The notes beneath the pieces were generated by a model. That model was not told the DNA's origin. It saw nothing but the letters and a program-made list of their open reading frames with translations, and did no database searches. From Streptomyces liliifuscus (lineage in GTDB: Bacteria > Actinomycetota > Actinomycetes > Streptomycetales > Streptomycetaceae): 64,000 nt of DNA. The translations under genes and the position numbers were made by a program. Of this stretch, positions 34,656 to 42,269 are shown piece after piece (the stretch's first letter is position 1; every line of letters starts with the position of its first letter). The DNA lies in assembly GCF_016598615.1 (NCBI RefSeq), contig NZ_CP066831.1, forward strand, positions 8,370,001 to 8,434,000, given 5' to 3'.

Positions 34656-34703
34656 GCACATGGGTGAGGGCCCCGCAGAACTGCGGGGCCCTCACCCATG
34701 TGC
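34656..34703. terminator. 23-bp perfect bidirectional hairpin
   Basis: Positions 34656-34678 are perfectly complementary to 34681-34703 with only AA between them. The core reads GGGCCCCGCAG-AA-CTGCGGGGCCC. It lies between the convergent der and hypothetical genes and can terminate both. Confidence 0.9.
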
Positions 34704-34721
34704 CTCAGTCTTCCCGGTGCC

Positions 34722-35198
34722 TCAGCGTTCCCGGCGCGGTCCGGGCGGGAGCGCCGCCGGGATCAGACCGGTGGCGTGCTGCCGCGCCACCGGCTGCCAG
34801 ACGGACGTGACCGTCTGGCTCTGGTGCGTGGACACCTGCCCCGTCTGGTGCTGCCCGACGTGCCGCATGCCGTACGCGGTCGGCGTGTACGCACCGGAGT
34901 TGTACGAGCTCGTGCTGAGCAGCCCCGTCCCGTACAGCCCCGAACCCTGCGGGCCCGAGCCGTGCAGCCCCGAGCCGTAGAGGCCCCCGCCGTGCGGCCC
35001 GGTCCCGAAAGCCGTGAAGCCGAGCTCCTCCTCGCCGCTGCGGTCGCCCGGCAGGGTCCGGAAGGCCTTGCGGAACTCCGCGAAGAGCGCGTCGTAGATC
35101 GGCGTGGCCGAATGGATGCCCGCGGTGTCCTGTACCGGCCGCATGGCCGGGATCGGGGACGTGTACGGCAGGCGGCGGGGGGAGTCGTAGGTGTGCAC
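34722..35198 (-). CDS. Hypothetical protein with Gly/Tyr/Ser repeats
   Basis: 158 residues, unrecognised. The N-terminal 60 residues look ordered (ATPIYDALFAEFRKAFRTLPGD, a probable helix). Residues 67-105 are a low-complexity run of GSGL-[YH]G units in varied form, resembling Gly-rich adhesive or phase-separating segments. The remainder is Gln/Thr/Ser-rich. There is no signal peptide or membrane helix. The GTG at 35198 is the only start that includes the helical part. Overlapping frames exist; this one was chosen for its coherent protein composition. Confidence 0.65.
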   Translation of the reverse strand: MHTYDSPRRLPYTSPIPAMRPVQDTAGIHSATPIYDALFAEFRKAFRTLPGDRSGEEELGFTAFGTGPHGGGLYGSGLHGSGPQGSGLYGTGLLSTSSYNSGAYTPTAYGMRHVGQHQTGQVSTHQSQTVTSVWQPVARQHATGLIPAALPPGPRRER

Positions 35199-35299
35199 GT
35201 CTGTGCCAACGACCCCGCCGCCCTTCGGATGCGGCCGACGGTCCGCATTGGCCGGTCACCGGGAGTGTTTCCGGCGCATTAGTGGACCGGGGCCCGCGC

Positions 35300-36091
35300 T
35301 CAGGTGCCGGCCAGGGGCATCGCGCTCGCCACCAGCTGGCCGTTGGCCGCGGCCTTGTCGAGGGCCTGGCGCAGCAGGTCCTCGCGGGGCTGGCGGCCGA
35401 TCGAGCCGACCGGGGCCGCGAACAGCAGCACCTGCTGGTGCTTGTTGGCGGCCGCCCGCCAGCTGTCGGTGACCTGGAGCGGCTGGTGGGCCTGCCACCA
35501 GGCGACGGGCGAGCCACCGCCGGTGCCGGGCTGCAGGACCGCGTGCAGCTGGCCCATGGCGAGCAGCACGGACCAGCCGTGCAGCACGGGCGGCACCTCC
35601 GTGATCTGGCTCAGCGGCATGAAGCCCTGCTCGATGAGGAGCGGCAGGAAGTCGTCACCCGCTCCTCCCGTCGTGCCGGGCCGGGCGATGCGTCCGGTCG
35701 GCTCGACGACGAGCGCGGGGTGCAGCTCGCCGCCGAGCAGGACGAGCCCGCTGGTGACACCGAGGACGGCCTGCTCGGGCAGGGCCTCGGCGGGGCGCTC
35801 GTCCCCGGTGTTGGAGTCGCCGGTGATGGAACGGACGGCGCCCTGCAGTTGCTCCTCGGTCACCTGGACGACCTGCGAGGGCAGGCAGGTGGCGTGGGCG
35901 AAGGCGAGTACGGCGGTCTCGTCGCCGATGAACAGGACGGTGCTGGTGCGCTCCTGTTCGGAGTCGCCCTGGGTGCGGCAGGACGTGCAGTCGTAACTGC
36001 CCGGGGCGTTCTCTCCGGCGAGCAGCCGGTCGGCTTCTTCGTCGCCGATCTCGGCGCGTACGTCGTCGCTGACGTCGAGCATGCGCGGCAC
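35300..36091 (-). CDS. Conserved-looking hypothetical protein with CxxC near the N-terminus
   Basis: 263 residues of globular composition, unrecognised. A CTSC motif near residue 35 and a lone Cys in HATCLPS near 68 could bind zinc. The rest alternates hydrophobic strands and helices (VLFIGDETAVLAFAHATC; LGVTSGLVLLGGELHPALVV). GAGGAG lies 6 nt upstream of the GTG at 36091. It is followed 101 bp later by another hypothetical gene on the same strand, and the two may form an operon. No signal peptide. Confidence 0.75.
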   Translation of the reverse strand: MPRMLDVSDDVRAEIGDEEADRLLAGENAPGSYDCTSCRTQGDSEQERTSTVLFIGDETAVLAFAHATCLPSQVVQVTEEQLQGAVRSITGDSNTGDERPAEALPEQAVLGVTSGLVLLGGELHPALVVEPTGRIARPGTTGGAGDDFLPLLIEQGFMPLSQITEVPPVLHGWSVLLAMGQLHAVLQPGTGGGSPVAWWQAHQPLQVTDSWRAAANKHQQVLLFAAPVGSIGRQPREDLLRQALDKAAANGQLVASAMPLAGT

Positions 36092-36394
36092 GGGTGGCTC
36101 CTCGGGATGCGGTGCGTGGTGCGGCCGGGTGGCCCCCGGCCCATGAACCGGATGGGTTCCCGGCTCATGAAGAAGACAACGGGCGATCTGTGGCCGGAGT
36201 CACGCCCGGGAGCGAACGGAATCGAACCATCCTGCGCACAGGGTGAACCCGGCTGCGGAATCTGTTACTCCACGCCAACTTCTCGGGCATCCAAGGAAGT
36301 TGGTCCGGTGAGGTGAGTCACAGATCGTCAGGTCCGTTGGTCGACAAATCCGGAAATCAGCGAATGAAGCGGGTGTCTCAAATTCGACGATACT
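36092..36394. other. Gene-free region with a tRNA-like fragment
   Basis: No gene seen. On the minus strand 36288-36204 the ends GCCCGAG and CCCGGGC pair at 6 of 7 positions, with a GTT/AAC D-stem-like element and a GGTTCGATTCC T-loop-like motif. The T-arm and anticodon loop do not fall in register and the anticodon loop lacks U33. It could be a decayed tRNA, or chance. Confidence 0.3.
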
Positions 36395-36464
36395 CCCGGT
36401 AACGGCGAACTGGCCTGGAATGACAAGGAGTTGGTTGTTACCGGGCCTCCCGGCTCTCTACATT
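36395..36464 (+). promoter_or_regulatory. Promoter of the first Rpf-like gene with flanking inverted repeat
   Basis: TTGTTA (36435-36440), 18-nt spacer holding a CCGGGCCTCCCGG hairpin, and TACATT (36459-36464) form a promoter. CCCGGTAAC (36395-36403) and its perfect complement GTTACCGGG (36437-36445), 33 nt apart, place one arm over the -35, as a repressor or activator site would. The predicted transcript has a leader of about 200 nt. Confidence 0.5.
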
Positions 36465-36530
36465 GCTCCGCCGTGTGCAACGAGCACCGCTCGGGTACGT
36501 CCGCCGACCGCACCGCAGCCAGTCAAATGC

Positions 36531-36566
36531 GCCATCAGCACCACCGGCGCCATCAGCACCACCGGC
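36531..36566 (+). repeat. Perfect 18-bp tandem duplication in the rpf leader
   Basis: GCCATCAGCACCACCGGC occurs twice head to tail (36531-36548 and 36549-36566), followed by a partial GTCAGCAC copy. It lies in the untranslated leader of the Rpf-like gene. Confidence 0.9.
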
Positions 36567-36676
36567 GTCAGCACAGCACCAACTCCGGCGGACGGGGCGA
36601 AACGGAAGGGCCGCGTCGACACGCGGGACCTTCCGTGCCGCCTTGGGGGAGCCCGGGTCCTTGGAGAGGGAACTAC

Positions 36677-37297
36677 ATGTCCGAATGTGCCGATACCACC
36701 CGTAAGACCCGTACCACGGCGGTCCTCGCCGGGGCGGCACTGCTCGCCCCGCTCGGACTGCTGGCAGCCACCGGCAACGCCGCGGCGGCGGACAGCGGAG
36801 TGTGGGACCGCATCGCCCAGTGCGAGAGCGGCGGCAACTGGCACATCAACACCGGAAACGGCTACTACGGAGGACTCCAGTTCTCCGCCGGCACCTGGCG
36901 CGCGTACGGCGGCTCGGCCTACGCCTCCACCGCCGACAAGGCCTCCAAGGCGCAGCAGATCGCTGTCGCCACCAAGGTGCAGCGCGGACAGGGGTGGGGC
37001 GCCTGGCCCACCTGTTCGTCACGCGCGGGCGCGTCCGGCGGTGCGCCCGCGGCGTCCACGCCCGGCACCCCCACCACCAAGGCCGCTCCGTCGAAGCCGG
37101 CGAAGGCGCCGGACCGTTCGACGGGCCACACCGGCCGCGGCTCGTCCCGCGGCGACTACACCGTCCGCAGCGGCGACACGCTGAGCGCCATCGCGGCCCG
37201 GCACGGAACCACCTGGCAGCGGATCTACGCCGCCAACAAGGCCGCCATCGGCGGGGACCCCGACGTGATAGTCCCCGGCCAGCGTCTGGAGCTCTGA
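36677..37297 (+). CDS. Rpf-like transglycosylase with LysM domain (1)
   Basis: Secreted muralytic protein of the resuscitation-promoting-factor type. A signal peptide spans residues 1-39 (VLAGAALLAPLGLLAATGNAAAA then cleavage before DSGVWD). The Rpf fold follows at about 40-115: WDRIAQCESGGNWHINTGNG with the catalytic Glu in CESGG, and the paired Cys in CESGG and WPTCSS. A Pro/Thr/Ala linker and a LysM domain (DYTVRSGDTLSAIAARHGTT to the end) complete it. 206 residues. GGAGAGGGAA precedes the ATG. It should cleave peptidoglycan during germination or growth. I looked for a c-di-AMP (ydaO-type) leader and did not find its conserved blocks. Confidence 0.92.
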   Translation: MSECADTTRKTRTTAVLAGAALLAPLGLLAATGNAAAADSGVWDRIAQCESGGNWHINTGNGYYGGLQFSAGTWRAYGGSAYASTADKASKAQQIAVATKVQRGQGWGAWPTCSSRAGASGGAPAASTPGTPTTKAAPSKPAKAPDRSTGHTGRGSSRGDYTVRSGDTLSAIAARHGTTWQRIYAANKAAIGGDPDVIVPGQRLEL

Positions 37298-37341
37298 GCC
37301 CGAGGCACCGAACCCTGGGCACTCAACCCGAGGCAGTGAGT

Positions 37342-37363
37342 CCAAGGCAATCCAGGGCCTTGG
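37342..37363 (+). terminator. Hairpin after the first Rpf-like gene
   Basis: CCAAGGC (37342-37348) pairs with GCCTTGG (37357-37363) around 8 nt. The surrounding 37298-37410 DNA is built of degenerate GAGCCCGAGGC-like repeats. Confidence 0.55.
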
Positions 37364-37520
37364 GTCCGAGGCCTTGAGCCCGAGGCTCTGAGCCCGGTGC
37401 TGCGAGCCGGACTCTCGCCCTCGGGCCGGGGTCCCATCCGGTCCTCCGACCGGGTGGGGCCCCGTCGGACGCCTGCGCGGCTCGCCGAAGGGCCGTCACC
37501 GGCCTGCCTAGCGTGGCCCG

Positions 37521-38321
37521 ATGTCGATCAAGCGCATGCGGTACGCGGCTGTCGTCGCCGTCGCCCTGGCCGTACTCGCCCCCGAGGTGGCGGTCGCGGC
37601 GCCACCGCCCGCGGGACCACCGCCCACGGCACCCGGTCCGCCGGTGCCGGGCTGGGTGCCGTACGACTGCGCCAAGGACCAGTGGCCGTGGGGCTGTCTC
37701 GCCAAGTGCGAGAGCAGTGGCCGCTGGAACGCGAACACCGGGAACGGCTTCTACGGAGGACTGCAGTTCTGGCAGCCCACCTGGAAGGCGTTCGGCGGAC
37801 TGGCCTACGCACCGCGCGCGGACCTCGCCACGCGCGGCGAGCAGATCCGGGTCGCGGAGGAGGTGCTGCGCGTCCAGGGATGGGAGGCGTGGCCCGTCTG
37901 TGCCAAGAGGTACAAACTCAAGGGCCGGGCGCATGTGGTCAGGCCCGGCGAGTCGCTCGCGTCGATCGCCCGCCGGTACCGCATCAAGGGCGGCTGGCAG
38001 GCGCTCTACAAGCTCAACCGGAAGATGGTCGGAGCGCATCCGGGGCGGCTGAATACCGGCACCATGCTGAAGCTGCCCAAGGGGGCGGGCCCGGGACGGC
38101 TGGTCACTCAGGCGCTTCCTCCGACGCCCCCTCCGGCAACATCTTCGCCGACTTCTCCGGTGGCCCCTCCGGAGGACGCGGCCACCGGCTCCCCGAGTCT
38201 CCCGGGAGTGTCGGACCCGGTGGACCCGGCGGACCCGCAGGCCCGCGCCGCCTCGACGCGTCCGCCGGTCCTGATGGGCCCGCCGCTGCCGAGACCGCAG
38301 CCTCCGTCGCCTCGCCGCTGA
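37521..38321 (+). CDS. Rpf-like transglycosylase with LysM domain (2)
   Basis: Second Rpf-type secreted protein of 266 residues, 223 bp downstream of the first. Signal peptide about 1-26 (YAAVVAVALAVLAPEVAVAA). The Rpf domain contains AKCESSGRWNANTGNGFYGG with the catalytic Glu in CESSG, and an extra Cys pair around YDCAKDQWPWGC. The LysM region is HVVRPGESLASIARRYR. The last 75 residues are Pro/Ser/Thr/Ala-rich without fold. TAGCGT lies 6 nt before the ATG, suggesting a leaderless message. The 3' 218 bp run antisense through the end of the LivF-like gene, an unusually long convergent overlap. Confidence 0.87.
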   Translation: MSIKRMRYAAVVAVALAVLAPEVAVAAPPPAGPPPTAPGPPVPGWVPYDCAKDQWPWGCLAKCESSGRWNANTGNGFYGGLQFWQPTWKAFGGLAYAPRADLATRGEQIRVAEEVLRVQGWEAWPVCAKRYKLKGRAHVVRPGESLASIARRYRIKGGWQALYKLNRKMVGAHPGRLNTGTMLKLPKGAGPGRLVTQALPPTPPPATSSPTSPVAPPEDAATGSPSLPGVSDPVDPADPQARAASTRPPVLMGPPLPRPQPPSPRR

Positions 38322-38943
38322 ACACGACCGCGCCGCGCCGGAGTTCGTAGACGATCGCCGTCCTGTCGTGCAGGCCGGGCGGCAGACGCTGTTCGGCCAC
38401 GATCACGCACGCGTCGAGGCCGCTCAGCAGCTCGTAGGTGCGGGCGGCGACCGTCGGGGACATGCCCTGTGCGGGTTCGTCGACGAGGACCACGCGCGCG
38501 CGTGCCAGGAGGGCGCGGGAGAGGGCGAGCATGCGCTGCTCGCCGCCGGAGAGGGTCCCCGCCTTTCTCGGGAGCAGGGAGCCCAGTTGGGGATACGCGT
38601 CCAGGGCGGGCGCGAAGTCCTGGCCGGGGGCGGCGAGTCCGAGGTTCTCGCGGACCGTGAGCGAGCCGAAGACGGCCCGGCGGTCCGGGACGAGGCACAG
38701 ACCGCGGCGGGCCCGTTCGTACGCGGGCATTCCCGTGATGTCGGTACCGTCCCAGACCACGGCCCCGCGGGACAGGGGCACGGTTCCGGCGAGGGCGCGC
38801 AGCGCGGTCGTACGGCCCGAGCCGTTGCGGCCGAGCAGGACGGTGACGCCGGGGGCGGGCGCGTGGAGCGTCACCCCGTGCAGCGCCTCCAGTGGGCCGT
38901 ACCGCACGCGCGCGTGGCGCAGGGAGATCCCGGGCGCGCTCAT
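38104..38943 (-). CDS. livF: LivF-type ABC transporter ATPase
   Basis: Second ATPase of the branched-chain-amino-acid-type (HAAT) importer. Of 279 residues, about 1-215 are the ATPase: Walker A GRNGSGRTT (residues 38-46) with Arg in place of the invariant Lys, LSGGEQRMLALSRALL signature, and Walker B VVLVDEPAQGMS. Residues about 216-279 are a Gly/Pro/Glu tail (GPAGPPGPPGP type) that exists because the frame reads through the antisense of the neighbouring Rpf gene. The ATG overlaps the stop of the fused permease-ATPase gene by 4 bp. The K-to-R change makes its own ATP turnover doubtful, though LivG may compensate. Confidence 0.82.
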   Translation of the reverse strand: MSAPGISLRHARVRYGPLEALHGVTLHAPAPGVTVLLGRNGSGRTTALRALAGTVPLSRGAVVWDGTDITGMPAYERARRGLCLVPDRRAVFGSLTVRENLGLAAPGQDFAPALDAYPQLGSLLPRKAGTLSGGEQRMLALSRALLARARVVLVDEPAQGMSPTVAARTYELLSGLDACVIVAEQRLPPGLHDRTAIVYELRRGAVVFSGEATEAAVSAAAGPSGPADASRRRGPAGPPGPPGPTLPGDSGSRWPRPPEGPPEKSAKMLPEGASEEAPE

Positions 38944-41900
38944 CCGTCGACCGCCGTTCCGGGCCCCTGACTTCCTCGGCCCCCTTGGTGCCCCTGGTCT
39001 GCTTCGAGCCGGTCGAGGCCTTCGAGCACGTGGTCGGCGGGGCCGGAGGCGACGACGCGGCCCGCCGTCATGACGTGCACGGTGTCGGCCAGATCGGCCA
39101 CGAGGTCCAGGTCGTGCTCGACGACGAGCAGGGCCGTACCGTCCGCGGCCAGCGCCCCCAGCACGCGGGCCAGCGCCGCCACTTCGCCCGTGTCCAGTCC
39201 CGCCGCCGGCTCGTCGAGGAGCAGGACACGCGGGCTGCCCGCCAGGGCCCGCGCGAGTTCGACACGCCGCAGGGTGCCGGTCGGCAGGCCCGCCGCCGGG
39301 AGCGCCCGTACGGCTCCGTCGAGCCCGAGCAGCCGCAGCATCCGTTCCACGGCGTCCGCGTCCACGACGCGCCCCTGCTCGGCACCCACGCGTACGTTCT
39401 CGGCCACCGTCAGGGTCGGGAAGACGGCGAGTTGCTGAAAGGTGCGGGCGATACCGAGCCGGGTCCGGGCGTGGGCGGGCAGCCGGGTGATGTCCCGCTC
39501 CCCGAACCCGATCCGCCCGGCATCCGGCCGCACGGTCCCGGCGAGGCAGTGGAACAGGGTGCTCTTCCCTGCCCCGTTGGGCCCGACGACGGCGGTGATC
39601 CGGCCCGGGGTCAGATCGAGATCCACGCCGTCCAGAGCGGTGAACCCGTCGTAGGCGACGCGGAGGGCACGGGCGCGGAGCACGGGGTGGACCGGCGGGG
39701 TCCGGGACGTCCGAGGGCGGGTGGGCGAGGCACGCCCTGCGGTGTGGGCTCCCGGCCCCGGCCCCGGCCCCGGCCCCGGCCCGGGTCCGGGTCCGGGTCC
39801 GGCGGGCGGCGTCGGCCGTACCGGGCCGGGTTCGCCACTGGCGTGAACGGGACCGGGCGCTGCGCCGGACCCGGGCGAGGCGGGACCGCCGAGGTTCCCG
39901 GCCGGACCCGTGCCGGGCGGCGGCGCCGAGTCGGATCGCCGGGCGTGGTCCGGAGTCCGAGAGGCGTCGGGTTCGCCATCGTTGGTGCGAGGGCCTGACG
40001 GCACGCCGGGACGGTTCCGGTTCTCGGCCGGATCCGCGCCCTTCGCCTCGGAGGCGGGGACGGGGGCGGTGCCGGCCGGGCCGTCGCCCCGGTCCTCACC
40101 GGGCGTCGGAGGAGCGCCGGAAGCCTTGGCCCCGGGTCCGGAGACATGGTCCGTCGGGTCGGGCGCCCAGGCAGAGGCGGGCTCGCCGACCGCCGGAGTC
40201 GGCCGGGGGACCGGTCGTGTTACCAGCGGGCGGCCCCCGGTGAGCTTTGTTCCGGTTCCGGTTCCGGTTCCGGTCCCGGTGGCGGTGGCCGTGTCGGCGT
40301 GCGGGCCGGTCACCGCGGTCGCGCCCGCCGCGGCCATCACGCGGGGGCGTGTGCCGGGCCCTGTGAGTGTCGCCCGCAGCCTTCGTCCCACCCCGGCACC
40401 CAGGGGAGTGAGCATCACCTCGCGGCGCAGCCGCAGGCGTTCGGCCGCCAGGCGCAGGGCCTCGTAGGGGCCGCCGGGGAAGCGGCCCACGAGGACCGCC
40501 AGGAGGCCGATCAGGGCCGCCGCGACGCCGCCGCGCGTCCCCGCGTCCAGGCCGACCAGCAGAGCCGCCGCGAGCAACGCGCCGAGGACGCTGTCGGCGC
40601 CGAGGACGACGATCGCGGCGAACCACAGCAGGCCGCGGACCGGGTCGTACGCGGCGGGGTCGAAGGCGCGCAGGCCCATGCCGAGCATGCCGCCGCCGAG
40701 GGCCGCGAGGGCGGCGCCCGCGACGAAGGCCGTCAGTTTGAGCGTCGGCACGCGGACGCCCGCCGCCGACGCGCCCGCCTCGTGGTCGCGCATCGCCGCC
40801 AGGGCCCGGCCCGTACGGCCCCGGCGCAGTGCGTGGGCGGCCAGCAACGCGCCCGCGAGGAGGACGAGTTCGAGTGCGTAGTACGCGCGGTCGCCGTCGA
40901 AGCCCGCCGGGCGGCCCAGGGTCAGGCCCGAGGTCGCGTACGGCTGGGCGAAGACGAAGCGGCTGACGCCGACGCCCACCGCGAAGGTGGCCAGGGCGAG
41001 GGCGAGGCCGTGGCGGCCGATGGCGGGCCAGCCGGTCAGCAGGCCCAGGGGCGCCACCAGCAGGACGGCGACCGCGAGCGCGGCCAGTTCGGGGAGCTCC
41101 GGCAGGCCCGGGAAGCGGCCCGCCGCCAGCAGCGCGGTGAAGAGGGCGCCCAGACCCGCGTACGCCGCCTGGCCCAGTGAGATCTGGCCGCCGCGGCCCG
41201 TCACCACGACCAGGGACAGGAGGACGACTCCCAGGGCCGGGACCTGGACGGACGTGTGCAGGTCCGAGCCCGCGAAGCCCAGGGGGAGCAGGAACAGGAC
41301 CACGGCCACGATCCACGCGCCCGGCGGGGTCGCCACCCGGGCGCTCGCCGTGCGCGGAAGCGCGTCCCGCGTGCCGATGCCCGGCAGGACCAGCGCCGCG
41401 ACCAGCAGGGCGACGACGAAGAGATTCGCGCCCACCGCCTGGAGCAGCGGTTCCCGCCAGCCCGTCGGGTGGAGCCGCGTCAACTGGCTCTGGGCGACCC
41501 CGATGCCGAGGGCCACGACCACGGCCACCGGCAGGCTGCGCATCCGGGCGGCGACGGCGACCGCCACCACCTCCATCACGAGCAGCGGCAAGCCGTACGG
41601 GTCCAGGCGTACGTACGGGGCCAGCAGCACGCCTGTCAGGCCCGCCGTGAACGAGCCGAAGGCCCAGCCGGCCGCGGCCACCCGGTCCGCGTCGATGCCA
41701 CCCAGGACGGCCAGCGAACGGTCGTCGACGACGGCCCGCAGTTCCCGGCCGAAGCGGGTCCATCGGATCACCGCGCCGACCCCGACGGCCAGCACGAGGG
41801 TCACGGCCAGTTGCCCCCAGGGGTCCGCCGAGACGAGCGTCGGCGCGTCCGAGCGGGCGCCCGGGCCCCAGATCAGCGCCGCGCCGCCGACGAGCAGCAC

Positions 41901-42221
41901 GAACACGCCGATGGACGCGACGAGGGTCTGCGCCGGGTCGCTGCCGAGGACGGACAGGGGGCGGAAGACGAATCGTTCCAGCGCCATGCCGATGCCCGGC
42001 GCCACCACGAGCAGCGTGAGCGCGGCGGCGAGCGGGAGAGGCCAGTTCCACTCGACCGTGAGCTGCCACAGCAGATAGGCGCACACCATGGCGATCGCGC
42101 CGTGCGCGAAGTTGAGGACGCCGGTCGCCCGGTGGGTGACGACCAGACCGATCCCGGTGAGCGCGGCCGCGCTGCCGACGGAGAGCCCGGCGAGCGTGAG
42201 GTCGTACGTCAGCGACGCCAT
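38940..42221 (-). CDS. LivH-LivM-LivG fusion: branched-chain amino acid ABC transporter permeases plus ATPase
   Basis: A single 1,093-residue frame. Residues 1-290 are a LivH permease (ASLTYDLTLAGLSVGSAAAL; TGVLNFAHGA), about 300-605 a LivM permease (GGQISLGQAAYAGLGA; RALAAMRDHEAGASAAGV), about 606-847 a disordered linker rich in Thr, Gly, Pro and Ala with TGTGTGTGT and PGPGPGPGP runs, and about 848-1093 a LivG ATPase with Walker A GPNGAGKST (880-888), a degenerate signature LPTGTLRRVELARAL and Walker B VLLLDEPAAGLD. Normally these are three genes. No stop interrupts the read-through. A divergent lipoprotein gene and a LivK-like gene nearby complete the system. Substrate unknown. Confidence 0.88.
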   Translation of the reverse strand: MASLTYDLTLAGLSVGSAAALTGIGLVVTHRATGVLNFAHGAIAMVCAYLLWQLTVEWNWPLPLAAALTLLVVAPGIGMALERFVFRPLSVLGSDPAQTLVASIGVFVLLVGGAALIWGPGARSDAPTLVSADPWGQLAVTLVLAVGVGAVIRWTRFGRELRAVVDDRSLAVLGGIDADRVAAAGWAFGSFTAGLTGVLLAPYVRLDPYGLPLLVMEVVAVAVAARMRSLPVAVVVALGIGVAQSQLTRLHPTGWREPLLQAVGANLFVVALLVAALVLPGIGTRDALPRTASARVATPPGAWIVAVVLFLLPLGFAGSDLHTSVQVPALGVVLLSLVVVTGRGGQISLGQAAYAGLGALFTALLAAGRFPGLPELPELAALAVAVLLVAPLGLLTGWPAIGRHGLALALATFAVGVGVSRFVFAQPYATSGLTLGRPAGFDGDRAYYALELVLLAGALLAAHALRRGRTGRALAAMRDHEAGASAAGVRVPTLKLTAFVAGAALAALGGGMLGMGLRAFDPAAYDPVRGLLWFAAIVVLGADSVLGALLAAALLVGLDAGTRGGVAAALIGLLAVLVGRFPGGPYEALRLAAERLRLRREVMLTPLGAGVGRRLRATLTGPGTRPRVMAAAGATAVTGPHADTATATGTGTGTGTGTKLTGGRPLVTRPVPRPTPAVGEPASAWAPDPTDHVSGPGAKASGAPPTPGEDRGDGPAGTAPVPASEAKGADPAENRNRPGVPSGPRTNDGEPDASRTPDHARRSDSAPPPGTGPAGNLGGPASPGSGAAPGPVHASGEPGPVRPTPPAGPGPGPGPGPGPGPGPGAHTAGRASPTRPRTSRTPPVHPVLRARALRVAYDGFTALDGVDLDLTPGRITAVVGPNGAGKSTLFHCLAGTVRPDAGRIGFGERDITRLPAHARTRLGIARTFQQLAVFPTLTVAENVRVGAEQGRVVDADAVERMLRLLGLDGAVRALPAAGLPTGTLRRVELARALAGSPRVLLLDEPAAGLDTGEVAALARVLGALAADGTALLVVEHDLDLVADLADTVHVMTAGRVVASGPADHVLEGLDRLEADQGHQGGRGSQGPGTAVDG
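39745..39805. repeat. CCCCGG/GGGTCC hexamer repeat encoding the Pro-Gly linker
   Basis: A run of CCCCGG hexamers followed by GGGTCC-type units encodes PGPGPGPG in the fusion protein. It would be unstable in replication and difficult to sequence. Confidence 0.8.
40249..40290. repeat. GGTTCC hexamer repeat encoding the Thr-Gly run
   Basis: Repeated GGTTCC and related units encode the TGTGTGTGT stretch of the LivM-LivG linker. It is a second hexamer array within the same linker. Confidence 0.75.
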
Positions 42222-42269
42222 CAGTACCCGGCCCCCGGTCCGCAGTCCTCGGCCATCAGCCGTCCGCCG

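Noticed and set aside
34705..35517. 270-codon Arg/Pro-rich minus-strand frame
   Set aside because: It overlaps two better frames on the same strand (34722-35198 and 35300-36091) and has the composition of a shadow.
36204..36288. Functional tRNA gene
   Set aside because: No in-register T arm and acceptor stem, no U33, and no recognisable anticodon loop. Kept only as a possible relic.
36300..36676. c-di-AMP (ydaO-type) riboswitch ahead of the Rpf-like gene
   Set aside because: The long leader and gene type invite this call, but the conserved blocks I know for that riboswitch (the GGGUGAA and CAGCUAACCUCGU segments) are absent.
36431..36676. His-rich upstream extension of the first Rpf-like protein
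   Set aside because: It is produced by the 18-bp tandem duplication in the leader; the signal peptide begins at the later ATG, which has an SD.
39745..40290. CRISPR-like array
   Set aside because: Short hexamer repeats inside a coding linker without spacers; they encode Pro-Gly and Thr-Gly runs.
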